From assembly GCA_015501075.1 (NCBI GenBank), contig JADNYJ010000010.1, positions 124,001 to 188,000 of the forward strand: DNA of 64,000 nucleotides, written 5' to 3'. This document shows, piece by piece, positions 11,623 through 28,300 of this stretch. The stretch is from Gymnopilus junonius. Lineage: Eukaryota; Basidiomycota; Agaricomycetes; Agaricales; Galerinaceae. The notes beneath the pieces are model-generated. The model had not been told where the DNA came from and made no database searches. It worked only from the letters and a program-made list of their open reading frames with translations. Each line of letters begins with the position of its first letter. The stretch's first letter is position 1. The translations under genes and the position numbers were made by a program.

Positions 11623-13334
11623 TCAAGCCTTGGTGTCGACCTCAATACCTGAATCGCTAGCGGCAGATTCAGGAAGAACAGGCCGCATCTTGGCAAGGCC
11701 AAAGGCGTTCTTGAAGAAGATGACATCACCATCATCCTCGACGAACTTGCACTCCCTGAATACCCGGATCATTTCAGACCATCCACCAGGAGCACCCTCA
11801 ATCGGAATGCCAGCACTGGCCAGCTTCTTTTTCAGGGCAGTACTCGCCTCCCAACTATTTAATAACAAAGGTGAAAATAACGAGAGATCTGCAGGACAAG
11901 ACGACTTACGCATGGTAGTGAGGGATCTTGCTAGAGATGTGGTGCAAAACGTGGGTCTCAGAGATACCGTTCGTGGCGTGAGCACCAAGCCAGCCCATCA
12001 CGCTGCCGAGGTCACCCAAGAGGTTACGGTCCAATGTAGCAAGGGCACCACGAGCAAAAGTGAACTCAGGAGCACGATAATGGGGAAGGAGAGGGTCGGT
12101 GTGTTGTAAGAATGTGATCAAAACGAGCCAGTGGTTAACCCTGAATATTGAAATGAACGATTGTTCTCAAGCAAGTGAGTGTACAATTCAACGTACCAGA
12201 GGTAGGGTACAAGATAAACCCTGAAAACATCAAAGAAACCCTTGTAGTAGATGGTAACACCAACAGCCGCGAGCCAGATGAGAATGCCAACAACGGACAT
12301 GACGACCTGACCATAATGGTGGGGTGCAAACATCACAGCACTTGGGGTAAAATCTTAACAAGACTTTGAGCTATCGTACATTAAAAATTGGCATGTAGCT
12401 TACGGTTAGTGCCTTTGGGGTATTTAGGCTGGCCAGAGGCATTCATCGCGATATACGCAGGCCATCCACCGATCTTATGTCTAGAGTAAGTACCTGTGGT
12501 ATCGTAATATGAGGGATACTTACAAGATAGGAAGCGGGGCTCAGGACAGCGCCGATGGGAGAATCACCGAGAGCCTCCCAAAGTTCCTTCTTGACCTCCT
12601 CTGTTACACGAGAACCGAGAATATCTTCCCTGTTAGGGTCGAAAACAGGCAGTCCAAGTTGTGAGCGAGTTGCTGGGACGAAGACTTGGTCTTGGGTCAT
12701 ATGACCGGTGGAAGCGTGGTGCTTAGCGTGGGTGATGCGCCATGAATGGTAGGGGACGCCAAGACTGGAAATTCACATGTAGGTTGGTGCAAAAAAAAAA
12801 TCGAACGACCAAAAATAACTTACGCAGAGTGGACAATCCAGCCGACGGTGTTGTTGATAGTCTTTGATTCGGAGAAGGCCTGATGTCCACACTCGTGTCC
12901 AATAACCCAGAGTCCGGTGGCGAATAAACCGGCCCAGAAACCGTAGATAGCCCAAAGGGAGAAACTGGCGGCGGTGTATAGATAGGGATTGGGGAGAGTA
13001 ATTACGGCGGGGTCGATTAAGGCGTCGAGATAGACAGTTGCCTTGTACAAGCTATAAATCACGAAGGCATCCCAAAAGCTAAGGGAGAATTTTAGTTGAA
13101 ACGCTTATTTTGGGGATGAAACGTGATAGCTCACATATACAAGGACGATCTCAAGGCAGACCGCTTGAAGCAATGGGCACTGTAGGATTGAAAATTGTAA
13201 AACACGGTAAGAAAATAAAGAGTGCTGGCAACATACGGAATTGAATCAAGCAAGTCTTTTATCGGGATATCTGGGACAGGGTATACGCCTTGCTCAACGA
13301 CGGTAACTTTCTGGTCGTCGTCCTTTCTCGCCAT
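11623..13334 (-). CDS. Delta-12 (oleate) fatty acid desaturase
   Basis: Membrane di-iron desaturase of the ER that makes linoleate from oleate. Eight exons in phase (13237-13334, 13135-13179, 12824-13078, 12524-12764, 12404-12473, 12197-12353, 11910-12140, 11623-11854) give 442 codons. The three histidine boxes are present: HECGH about residues 109-113, HAKHH 145-149 and HVLHH 352-356, with four hydrophobic segments between them. Sequences such as GDSPIGAVLSPASYL and GTNHFTPSAVMFAPHH match fungal delta-12 enzymes. A delta-15 or bifunctional activity cannot be told from sequence by eye. Confidence 0.93.
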
Positions 13335-14425
13335 AGTTGAAGAGGATGGCGGGTAGAAGAAAGGAAGGTATAAGAGGGGTGAGGCCAGACCGGAGTTGCT
13401 AGTTGCCCGTACTTTTATGGGGACAACCAACTGATCGGACTTTGCCGCTTCATTTTTTTTCTCTTCGCACTGGGGCGGCTTTGAGCCTCAATCAATTAAT
13501 TCGTCTGCGATCCACTCAGTTCTCGACTCTGGCCGATCCTCCAAAATTTACTGTTCACTCTTAATTTTACTGTGTAGTGCCCATTGTATTCATGATCGGT
13601 CGTAGCTTATCGTTGTGTACATATATTTTGCCTGCAGGCACCCTGTCCAGAGTACGGACTACAAGTTACCCCACAATTTCGTACCGAGGTCCATTTTCTT
13701 TCATCTTATCAGAAGCCCTGCCGCGGTCAATCGAGAACTTGTCCAGAAATTCTTGCAATAAAAAGTGGTGTTCATACCTCCAAAAAAACAACTCGGATGT
13801 TAAAACGCTCAAGCTCGTGATATCTCCATGCGAAATTGGAATTGTCCAATCCCGAGTGGCTAGAATGTCATGGAACAATGTATTGTTCAGTTTTCGCTCG
13901 CATTGACCCTCTCGCAGACCTAGTTTTGGGGCCGACGACACTAAGAAATGGAGCGTACATCCTCAAGGGTCAATCCATCACTCCGTTCTTCGCACTCAAT
14001 ATCCCCAGATTGCAGAATTTAGGAAGACATGGTGCTTCCTGAAAAACTCGGAGAAGGAGGACAACAAGTATCCTGGTTCCACGGAGTACCTGCTTCGAAC
14101 TTTGTCCTGGGCTTTCTTGGCTTGTATTTGGCCATCCTATCGCCCCACTGACGATGCATCAACCTGCATTCAACGCATACGTGGACACGCCTCTTCGAAA
14201 GAGTTGTCAAACGACAGGACTTTAAGCTTTAAGCTTGGTTATTTTTGGTCAGTTGCGATCATTTCCCTCTGGCCTGAGGTTCTATGCATGGTGTACAGCT
14301 CTCCTACAGGATTTCCCACTTTCGAAAGGCTACATGGCATGGTCGTTCGTAAAGAATATTTAAGCGCCATTTCTACGCAAGAGTACAAGAATTATGCTGC
14401 ACGTAACCTAATTTTAATACACACC
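13335..14425. other. Gene-free stretch between desaturase and BioF genes
   Basis: It holds the desaturase promoter (13335 onwards) and the BioF 3' region. One short hydrophobic reading (14060-14160, FVLGFLGLYLAIL on the plus strand) looks protein-like but is bounded by stops and matches nothing I know. No RNA gene or repeat seen. Confidence 0.4.
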
Positions 14426-15881
14426 TCACAATTTACTTTCCAGCATGGCCCCACTCAACCATTTCCCTCCCCGCTCCTCTGTTGTCGATGTCATCAGACT
14501 CATTGTCTCTAGAGCCCAACCAATAATACCTTGGATCAGCTTGTCCACATCCTCCCTTGAATTCCCCGAATGCAAACATACCCTCACGCGGTCCTTTCCC
14601 TTGGGCACCGTTGGCCATGTGATAGGACGAGCGTTCATTCCTAGTGCTAGGAGATAAGCCGACAGCGGACGGGGGTGAGGGGTCATGACGGGAATGATTG
14701 GGGAGGGGAGCTGGGGAGGTTGCTCATGCAGCGAAGACTGTATGTGAGATGGTAGGGAGACTAGGGTGGATGGAATACCCTTTAATTCAAAGAGCGGAAG
14801 GAGGGTGTTCGTGAAATAGAACGACAAGTCGAGGAGGTGGTTTGATAACTGGATTCCGATTGAAATTGATCCGTCATCGGCTAGATGTGCAGAGAAAGAA
14901 AGATACATACATGTTGTGCTGTTCCGTCTGTCAACATGTCGAAAGAGCAATCAGCGGCTACGATATTGGCGTAGCTGAGCGACGTGGTATAAATAAGCGA
15001 CCGAGCGTAATTTAAGAGATAATCTCGAATGAGAGTGCTCGTAAGTATCACGGCTATAGTGCGGAAGTCAATTAGCCTTTCAGGTTCATCATGGCAAAAC
15101 ACCTACCACCGGTAGCAGCTAACGCTTTCCCAAAAGTGTGCAATCTGGCCAGCACTCTATCTTCTAGTCCCAGCATTGCGACGCGACCTCTCCCATCTGG
15201 CCCGTAAATTCCAGTGGAATGTGCCTCATCCACAACAAAGTACCCATTTTTTAAAGGGAAAACCTCTTCTAGCAAGTCGGCCATCTCACTGAGGGGAGCA
15301 AAAGTTCCGTCCATACTATACAAACTTTCCACCGCCAAAAATAAGCTATTTTCTCCAGAGCGTAACCCAGGCCGCTCCTCTTTCAGCCGACAAAGCAGCA
15401 TTCGTAAGTCAGTCAGTGAGTTATGGCTGAACGAGAATTGCGCGCTGCGGACGCGAGAGCCCCGGATCCCGTCGTGCACAGAAGCGTGGATATACTCGTC
15501 ATAGACTATTGTATCTCCAGGTTGAGGTATGCATGAGAAAAAACCCACATTGGCGTCGAACCCCGAGTTGAACAGGAGTGCGGTCTCTGCGCCAAAGAAG
15601 TCCGCAAGACGGGCCTCAAGTGCGGCGTGTGCACGTCCGTTGACTAGTAGCCTTGATCCTCCTGACCCCAGTACGTCAGGAGCCTCAGAGAGTTTTTGGA
15701 GAAAAAGGGACCGTAGTTTAGAGGAGTTTGAGAGGGAGAGGTAGTCATTGGAGTTGAAGTCGATCAAAGGGGAGCTCGAAGAGGACGCGTTGGGATCGGG
15801 AAGTCGCCGTCTAATCCACCTGTCCTCTCGGGATGCCAGAGCAGCTTGGAGCCTGTTTTGTAGAGCATTCGGGGGGGGCAT
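14426..15881 (-). CDS. bioF: 8-amino-7-oxononanoate synthase (KAPA synthase), peroxisomal
   Basis: PLP enzyme that condenses pimeloyl-CoA with alanine in biotin synthesis. Exons 15107-15881, 14911-15053 and 14426-14848 give 446 codons. It has the alpha-oxoamine synthase marks: NDYLSLSNSSKLR, GSGGSRLLVNGRAHAALEARLA, DEYIHASVHDG, VVDEAHSTGIYGPDGRG and the lysine site HTFGKALAATG. The C-terminus is ESKL, a canonical PTS1, agreeing with the known peroxisomal location of fungal BioF. I chose the ATG at 15881; the frame stays open upstream but without an ATG. Whether the fungus has the other biotin genes cannot be seen here. Confidence 0.93.
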
Positions 15882-16392
15882 TTTACTCAATAGTAATAAT
15901 GATTGAAGAGGGTCTGTCCACTCGGGATAAAATCGTGCCTTCCGTTCCGGTTTATTCACGAGTTTCGTTGGGGTTTTTTTCAGCTCGGAAGGACTGGAAA
16001 TTATAGGTTCACGATCAGAGCATGGGTGAATAGAAGCGCAACGAACCCTGCGGTAGAATAGACACGACTACACTCTTGCTTCTGGTATACGGGATGGTGT
16101 TGGAACAAAGTAAAGAGTGGTCTTGCGGCCTTTCGGATATAAAAGAATCGAAATACGTTGGGGAAGGGACCTGGTTGGGGGAAGCGGACGTAATGAATCG
16201 TTTTATGCAGGCTTTATATAACCGAGGTTGTTATGCGTTAATGAAGGATATGCATTGTACATCGTCGTTACAAAAAGCTGTCAAGATGCACCAACGACAG
16301 CGGAAGGAAAGAATATATAATCTAGTCTTGCAAGCTCTCAATCTCGCGTTCACTGCTTTCAAGGAAGGTATCAAACACATCTTCATAGCCCA
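15882..16392. other. BioF promoter region
   Basis: A plus-strand open frame (16076-16396) has no family resemblance. The stretch is taken as the BioF promoter plus the POP5 3' end. Nothing else seen. Confidence 0.4.
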
Positions 16393-17053
16393 CTAAATAT
16401 ATGAAGTGGCTTCAGTGAACGTCCAATGGTGGAGTGGATCCGAACATGTACCTAAAGTCTTAGCCAAAGCTCTATACCGCGCGATCACCTCTCTGTTATG
16501 CGCTATGGCGGCAAGCTGGGCGTGTTTTATCGTCCCTAGATCCAGCATCCGCCCGTTCGTCAAATCCGCATGCATACACGAGAAAGACTACGGAATTTAC
16601 ATACCTGATACATGGACGACGTTTGGGATGTATCTTACCCCTTCAACTATTGTCAGGAGTGTCAGGGCCGCCCATGCAACGTTGTGCTGATCGCGAGCGA
16701 CACGTATGATACAGATATTAGTTGTTGGAGAGAAGTACTTCACTAAACCCACGGGTAACTTGTAAGGACATCGTTTCCCTCGATATTGGAATAGAAAAGC
16801 GTACCAGTTAGCGAAAGACCAACAGCACCCCATCCCGTGTCACCAAAGTTAGATAGAATGCTTTGTTTCAGGGCTGCCCATATTGTCTTTCCGTCGAGAT
16901 TGGAGCTGTTGCTGGCAGTCGATTTCCCGAGTTGAGCAACTCCTTGTACAACTGGTATGAATTCTACAAGAATCCAACGATTCTGCGGACTTTCCAAGCT
17001 CAGCCATAGAAGCATCAAGCTCTGGAGCGAGTACCCACTTTGAATCGTACCAT
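16393..17053 (-). CDS. POP5: RNase P/RNase MRP subunit Pop5
   Basis: Small core subunit of RNase P and MRP (Pop5/Rpp14 fold). Four exons: 17039-17053, 16805-16982, 16605-16742 and 16393-16535, 157 codons, all phases matching. The first exon is only 15 nt (MVRFK); splicing creates the classic family start MVRFKNRWILVEF. Then come GDTGWGAVGLSLTVKYFSPTTNICIIRV split by an intron, VEGVRYIPNVVHVSGTI and KHAQLAAIAHNREVIARYRA. An apparent longer hydrophobic reading in 16740-17018 is an artefact of reading through introns. Found on the same 14-kb segment as POP1. Confidence 0.93.
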
Positions 17054-17439
17054 AGTAGAGTAAGGCTCAGCCACTATGGCATTTTACAACTGTGATAGGT
17101 GAGTACCAGCAAGAATTATCCGACTCCATGTTTTGCGGGCGCCCATCACGATCGTGAACCAATAGGAGGCACGCTATTTTTGGAACATACAATTCGACAA
17201 GTCCACTTCTGTATTACTTTTAGACTTTTATCCAACTGTCAAGGGACGAGGGAAAAAAGTCTATATTGTACTAGTTATAATGCATACTAAACAAATGTCA
17301 AGGCGTAGAGGGATAGGAATTAATCAGCTCCATAGATATGGCCAATCCTGCAGCACACCAAAGGCCCGAGGAGGTTGCCTCTCATTAAGGGCATATCGGT
17401 ATAGTACTTGGTTATAGCGGTTTGAAGCGTCGACCAACT
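17054..17439. other. POP5 promoter and 3' end of the E3 gene
   Basis: No supported open frame; AT-rich, no repeat recognised. Confidence 0.35.
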
Positions 17440-19486
<2,047 letters not shown>

Positions 19487-19836
19487 CTCGAGCAATGAAA
19501 GATGGAGGACAGCGGAGAGAGTTGACTGCAGCTCGACCCATTCCGACCGGATCCTACGGGCTCACGTGCGGCTTGCTAAGTCAGAAAATTAATAATAATG
19601 ACGCGCTAAATCTAATTAGTTCCGCCGGCGGCACAACTGTGAAGCCTGTTGAGCATCGGAGCGACGCGATGCCTCGGGGGGGGGTTCTAGTATATTGTTA
19701 TTTACATTTACATTCACTATGGTCTGTATATCTGATGTCCGTGTTATATGCAACTCCAAAAAGAAGACACAAAAAATCAAGGGTATGCACCCTGCTGGAG
19801 TAAACCAAGGCGGTTGGTATCAGCCCACACAGTCGT
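19487..19836. other. E3 gene promoter
   Basis: A 350-bp spacer holding CACGTG at 19563-19568, a G7 run near 19677-19683 and the 3' end of the kinase gene. No gene seen. Confidence 0.4.
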
Positions 19837-21919
19837 TCATTGCAGTAACTTGAGCCTTTCTGACAATCCCTCTAGGAATGCGAATCCGTCCTTGAAGAAT
19901 AAAGTATTAGACAAGGAGGTGGTTGGAGGAAAAGATGGTATCGCAGACCTTTGTAACAGTTCTTCCGGTGCTTTTGTTCGTAACTTTGGCGAAGTCTGAG
20001 ACCAAGACGGCCAGCGCTTTGTTGCTCTGACATTTGCCTACTTCTTGCCTAAGACGGGCGACTACCCCTAGTTTGACGTGTGCAGGTTCTTTTTCTGGTA
20101 CCAGCTCGCTGAAAGAATGCTGCCGTGAAGTCCTGATCAAATACAAATCAGCATTGCTTGTCATACAAGTCGAAAAATAATCACACCTTCTCGGCGGCCT
20201 GATAAATACGGAAGGGTCATCGAGCTGTTTATATAAAACATCCAGGAAATAAAAGGCCTCTTTTGTCAGTGTTCTCGAACTATTCATTTGAAGAACATCC
20301 ACGAATTCTCCGACAAGCCGTGCCAAAGCTGCATTATCCGTGGCATGAGATGCTTGATCTGACAGACGATTGAGACGAATTGCTTTCGGTGCTGCTTGCC
20401 GTCGAAGAGGTGGGACGGCCCCTGATTCTGAATCGCTGCTAATTACAATAGGTTCTGAGTTCCCAGATTCGGCTTGGCCGTTCTGCTTGGTTGAATCAAT
20501 TTTAGCATCCTCTTTGGCCTTTTGTATAGCTGCCTGCACGTTCGTGCGGTCCCCAAGGACTGCCTGCGTTCCAAGATTGAGTTTACCGAGGCCGTTAAGA
20601 ATGCCTTCCATCTCATCACGTGGTATAGCAGGTGTGCGGGCTCGCAGGGGCGTGTTCATAGATTTCACCGCAAGAACCTTGGAAATGCAATTAGCAGATA
20701 CAAAGATCTCATGGGAAACTTTACTCACGACGGGCAAAGGCGGAGGCCAGATAAAGTTATCAACATCCTGATATCCTTCTTCCTTTGCGAGGTCACGGAA
20801 TTTATCTATCCAAAGGGCATAATCTGGACATTCTTTAAAGACTAGTCTTCTGGTATATGCCAAAAACTCTTCGAATTCTGATGGTAAACCCCGACATAGC
20901 ATTTCTGCAGTCGCTTTTCTTTTTTCAGCCTTCAGACGATCGTGGGCTTCGGTCGTCTTTGGAACACCGTTTCTCGTCCAACTTAGGCCTCTCGGTGTTA
21001 GAAGATGAATGAACATTAAGGCCGCCGCTTCAAGGTCATCTCTCCTGGAAGGAACTGGATGATTGAAAGGTAAACATGAAGATGATCAAGATAACATATG
21101 TGATACCTTTTCCCCTACAATGTACATTGACGGAACTGCTAAAATATTGAGTCCTGTTTCAGCATTGGGAAAAAAATTAATACCTGAACCAATAGTTTCC
21201 GATGAAATCGCGCTTGGCCTTACTGTCAGGAATATGTCGATTGGTATATGGATCGATGTATCGTTTGGAGAACCCAAAATCAATCATGTAAATGATTCTG
21301 TCGTTCGGGGGTAAGCCGACGACGCAGTTTCCTAGTTGTATATCCCTGTGTAGAACGCCACGATGGTGCATAAATTGCAATCGCCCAATCTGCAAATATT
21401 GCGGGTCAATCGTTGCATAGAAAAGAAGGGCACAGAACATACCACTTGGATCGCAATAGAGCATACACTCCTGAGATCCATTGTATCTTTCCCACTTCTG
21501 CGGTAAAGGCTGTCAAGGCTAGATCCTAGTAAGTCGATGGCGAGATAATCCCATGCTCCTTCGACACCAGAAGCAAAGAGCCTGGGCATTCCAATGCCAC
21601 CTTGCAGTAAGGGATATAAATGTCGTTCGTAGCGGTTCGTTGGGCATTCATGGTTGACATATTGCACTTTGAGAGCGACGACCTGCCGTGTATGAATTTG
21701 GGTTGCTTTAAAAATGGACCCTGATGTGGAAATAAGTATAATAGGTCGAAGAAGATAACATAACGCACCTGAATACCCTGAACCAAGGTTTTCGTTCAGA
21801 TACCAATTGGCGATCACGGCGGGGATCGCTGGAGGTGGTGCATCCTCACTCACTTCAGATCCACTGCCAGAAGACTCATCGGAGTAGTCATCTGAGTTGG
21901 AAACATGAGAATCGGTCAT
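19837..21919 (-). CDS. Casein kinase 1-like protein kinase with a repeated C-terminal module
   Basis: Eight exons: 21769-21919, 21443-21720, 21184-21389, 21107-21138, 20729-21054, 20187-20677, 19949-20132, 19837-19890; 573 codons in phase. An acidic Ser-rich N-terminus precedes the kinase: glycine loop LGSGYSGSIF, lysine in VVALKVQ, HRDIQLGN (usual CK1 has K where this has Q), DFG in MIDFGFSKRY, and SRRDDLEAAALMFIHLL. The catalytic Asp, Asn and DFG remain, so activity is possible. The tail has two related segments of about 35 residues: ALARLVGEFV to TLTKEAFYFLDVL, and ALAVLVSDFA to TVTKDGFAFLEGL. Substrates are unknown. Confidence 0.88.
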
Positions 21920-22610
21920 GGAAGATAGAAAAGTTGAACGGATGGCACAAGGCGGCAAGAGTGTTGCAGCTATTAGGTGGATCGACGCGTCGAATAAACA
22001 AGAACTGTAAAGTAAATAGGCAGTAAAATCGAAGGCCAAATGGATAGGAAGAAGGGAACAAAGATAACGAGATTAGCGCCTAGAAGATGAAAAACTGTGA
22101 AAGTAGTCCTGGTGAGCACAATCGGCCGTAGGTTCAAAACGCGTCGATCACGTGATGATATAAAACCCGTGCTCGAGTTGAATTCGGATGAAAATAGCTC
22201 AGTGGTCGATCGCGATGACATAGCCTCGACAAGTCGTATGGAGCGAATCGGATTTGAATAGAGGTTATCTGCAAGGTTTGACCAGAGGATTCTGCGCCTT
22301 CTGATTGGCTTGGGGCGGTGGGGCTTCGACTTATATGGGAATTCCTTAGGAATAATCCAACTTGCACATAGCCTCTAATCAGATTTGCATGGTGCAATTA
22401 TGCCCCCCATTCAGGTCTGGACAATCACTGATTTTCCACGCTGTAGTAGAAACACACGGAGACTGGCTTCGAGTCTAGATTGCAATCTCGTTCTTCAAGT
22501 TCCGGAAGTCGATCCAGAGAAAGACTATATATATATCTTATCAGAAACTGTGGAGAGACCAACGAAAGTATTCAGACCTCCCTTATTCCCAATCCACTAC
22601 CATCATCACC
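21920..22610. other. Divergent promoter of the kinase and pyruvate decarboxylase genes
   Basis: A 691-bp spacer with ACGCGT at 21985-21990 and 22139-22144, CACGTG at 22149-22154, a TATA run near 22526-22537 and a pyrimidine-rich leader before the PDC start. No gene seen. Confidence 0.5.
22526..22537 (+). promoter_or_regulatory. TATA box of the pyruvate decarboxylase gene
   Basis: TATATATATATC about 75-85 bp before the start codon at 22611, followed by a C/T-rich stretch (22579-22600). This is the layout of a strongly expressed glycolytic-type fungal promoter. Confidence 0.55.
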
Positions 22611-25075
<2,465 letters not shown>

Positions 25076-25340
25076 AGGTTCTTTTATTTTATATTTGAAA
25101 CACATTACAATCAATTCGAGAGGGCATCAGGCGCATTGGTATTAAACTCATAGACTTTCAACTGGCATAGACTGGTCATCTTGTAAATTAGCTGTACAAA
25201 GTTTTGTATGATATGTACATTAGCAGTTTCGCAGACGTCCTTTGAAATTTGAGATAAGATAAGATGCTAGCCAGCTCATCAAAAGTTTAAGCGAGAGCTA
25301 AACCCGACGCCAAGGTCGTCACCGTCAAATAATTCCGTTT

Positions 25341-25348
25341 TATAAAAG
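25341..25348 (+). promoter_or_regulatory. TATA box immediately before the metallopeptidase start
   Basis: TATAAAAG ends 8 bp before the first in-frame ATG (25357). If it is the working TATA box, many transcripts would begin inside or after that ATG, which bears on which start codon is used. Confidence 0.45.
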
Positions 25349-25356
25349 GCTGCTAC

Positions 25357-28300
25357 ATGGCCCTTCGCGCTGCTAGGCAGTGTCTACCGCGCGTATCCTT
25401 CCGGAAGACAACTTTTGGATGGGGAGGCGCATTTGCCGTTGGGCTTGCAGCAGTGAGCTGGAGATCGATATCAAGTCACGTCTCTGGTGGAGATATCCGA
25501 GGGAGGTATTCGATTAACGCTCTGAGAGCCTTCTCCTCTTCGACTTCCCATCTCTTCTTCTCTCTGACCACCACAAGCACTATGGCTATTGCTCCCCCAC
25601 AAGCTGCCCCAACATGGGAGCATACTACTAATGACATTTCGAGTTTAACCAAGCAATCCATTGAGAAGTATCGTACCGTCATGGATAAAGTTGGAGCACT
25701 TGACCCAAAGGACTCTACTTTTGAATCGGTGAGTTTACTTCCTTCGAGAATAATTTCTCTACGTACTCATTATCAATTCTGATGCCAGGTTTTTGTAAGG
25801 CGTTTCTGCCAATTGATAGAATGTCTTCCAGACATTGACCGTCCTTGTCCTTGACTCCTAGGTCACCCTTACTGAGGCTGACACGGAATTCGATGAAGTA
25901 ACCGAACCTCTGGCCTTCTACCAAAACGTATCCCCGTCCAAGGAACTTCGCGATGCATCCAACGAGGCAGAATCTCTCGTTCGCGACTTCGGAGTAGAGG
26001 CATCAATGCGTATCGACGTCTTCAACGCGAAGGTCGCTGCCGAAAAGAATTTAAAGGAATCCGGTCAATGGGATAAACTATCTCCAGAAGAACAACGACT
26101 TGTGGAAAAGATGGTAAGGGATTTGAATATTGTGGATGACGTCTCGATGACATATGATCGTTCTAGGTTTTGGACGGTACAAGAGCCGGTCTTGCTCTTC
26201 CTAAGGAGAAGAGAGAAGAATTGACGACTCTGAAGAAAGAACTGTCCCAAGTATGCCTGGAATTTCAGGTATGTCGTGATCTTCACATTAGAATACTCCA
26301 TGTTGACTCCCGAAATAGAAAAATTTCAATGAAGAGAACGTAAGGGGCATCCCTTGCGCTAAGTCTTATTGGTTGACATTTTTCCAGGGTTTCATCTCCT
26401 TCACAGCAGAAGAACTCAAAGGCGTTCCCAAGGATGTTGTGTCAGGCTATACCAAACGTACGGAAGGCGACAAGGAGGTATATGATGTGACATACAAAAC
26501 GCCCGACATCTTCCCTATCGTAAGCGGTCATACATATCCTTGAATGAACATTGACGTATCTGTCTATTTGTCAGTTCAAATTTGCGGAGAATCCACTGAC
26601 ACGGCAAAGGGCACAGGAAGGCCATGAATCTCGACTTGCGGTAAACACGCCTTTACTTGCCAGGGCCTTGGAATTGCGCCGCAAGATTGCTAGTCTACTT
26701 GGTTATAAGACTTGGGCTGATTATATCACCGAAGTTAAAATGGTCAAGTCAGCGAAGGGCGTAGAAGACGTAAGTGATGTGTGGCCATTTAGCTTCTCGG
26801 AACTGATTTCATTATTCTTACTTCATTATCAGTTCCTCAACGATTTGGAAGAAAAATTAGTTCCCGTAGGTACCAAGGACCGCGAGACTTTGCTTACTAT
26901 GAAAAAAAAGGAACATGAGGAAAAGGGTCTTGCTTTCGATGGCAATTTCTACCTCTGGGATTACCGTTACTACGACCGCAAATACATTGAACAAAAGCTT
27001 GACTTGGATGATTCCCTTGTCAAGGAGTACTTCCCTGTTTCTGTGGTAGTGCCGACTATCCTGTCCATTTACCAGAACCTTCTCGGAGTCAGATTCGAAG
27101 AAATCAAGAACGCATCGATTTGGCACCCAGGTTTGTTGTTATTTCGGTGTTGCCAAAGCTTAACCACCTCATCGATTTACAGAAGTCCAAGCTTTCTCCG
27201 TCTGGGAAAAGGATGCACAAGATGAATCGGGATTCATAGGATATTGCTACCTCGATCTATTCCCTCGTCGTGAGTGTTGATACCTTTACTGTTCTTGATC
27301 ATTTACTTACAACTGTGTTTAGCTGGAAAATATTCACATGCTGCCGTATGGCCTATCCTTTCTGGCCACGATCTCCCCAACGGCAAACGGGCCTACCCCT
27401 TGACTGCAATGGTAGCCAATTTGGCCAAGCCCACTCCAGACAAACCCGCCCTCATGCGACACGATGACGTCGTGACCTTTTTCCACGAAATGGGTCACGT
27501 ATTCCATGGTCTTTTGAGTAAAACCAAATTTGCTCGATTCCATGGAACAAGGTGGGTTATATTTGACACTATCACGCATTCTTGTCTTATTTGGGCCATT
27601 TCAACAGTGTTGCACGCGACTTTGTTGAAGCGCCATCGCAAATGCTCGAAAACTGGTAATTTTTTGGCCATTCGTCTTTGCCATTTTAACAAAATTTCTG
27701 CATTTTAGGTGCTGGGAACCCAAGGTCTTGGAGCAGATGTCGAGTCATTATGAGACCAAGAAACCGCTCTCGCCAGAACTTATCGATAAGCTTATCAAGA
27801 GGTAAGTAACACTTTTACATTCGCTTTGGCTGTGCTAAATAACCTTTTGATGACAGCCGATACGTAAATGTTGGCCTGTTCTACCTTCGACAACTCTTCT
27901 TTGCCAAGTTTGATTTGAAAGTGCACACTGATCAAAGTATGTGCAATCCAATGACATTGGTCTCGGGAATATAACTCAAAGTCAACTGTAAAGCTGGCGA
28001 GGATTATACACATCTATGGTGCTCACTCCGTGAAAAGGTCTCTCTCGTTCAACATGACAAAGAGTGCCCTGGTCAAGCCACCTTCGGCCACATAACTGGC
28101 GGATACGATGCAGGTTATTACGGGTACGATATATTTCATGTTCATGAAAAACCAACCAGCCCACTAACCCCGACTCTGTAGTTATACGTACTCCTTAGTC
28201 TTTGCGGCAGACATGTACGGTACGTTATCCAGTCCAAGACTTTTTTTACACTTCCGCCTTCTCAATGGCGTTGTAGCTACGGTGTTCAAACCCAATCCTC

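Noticed and set aside
13666..14210. Small open frames in the desaturase-BioF spacer
   Set aside because: No start context, no conserved motif and bounded by stops; possibly relics, but unsupported.
16597..17018. A hydrophobic membrane protein read from minus-strand frames
   Set aside because: The frames run through introns; correct splicing gives POP5.
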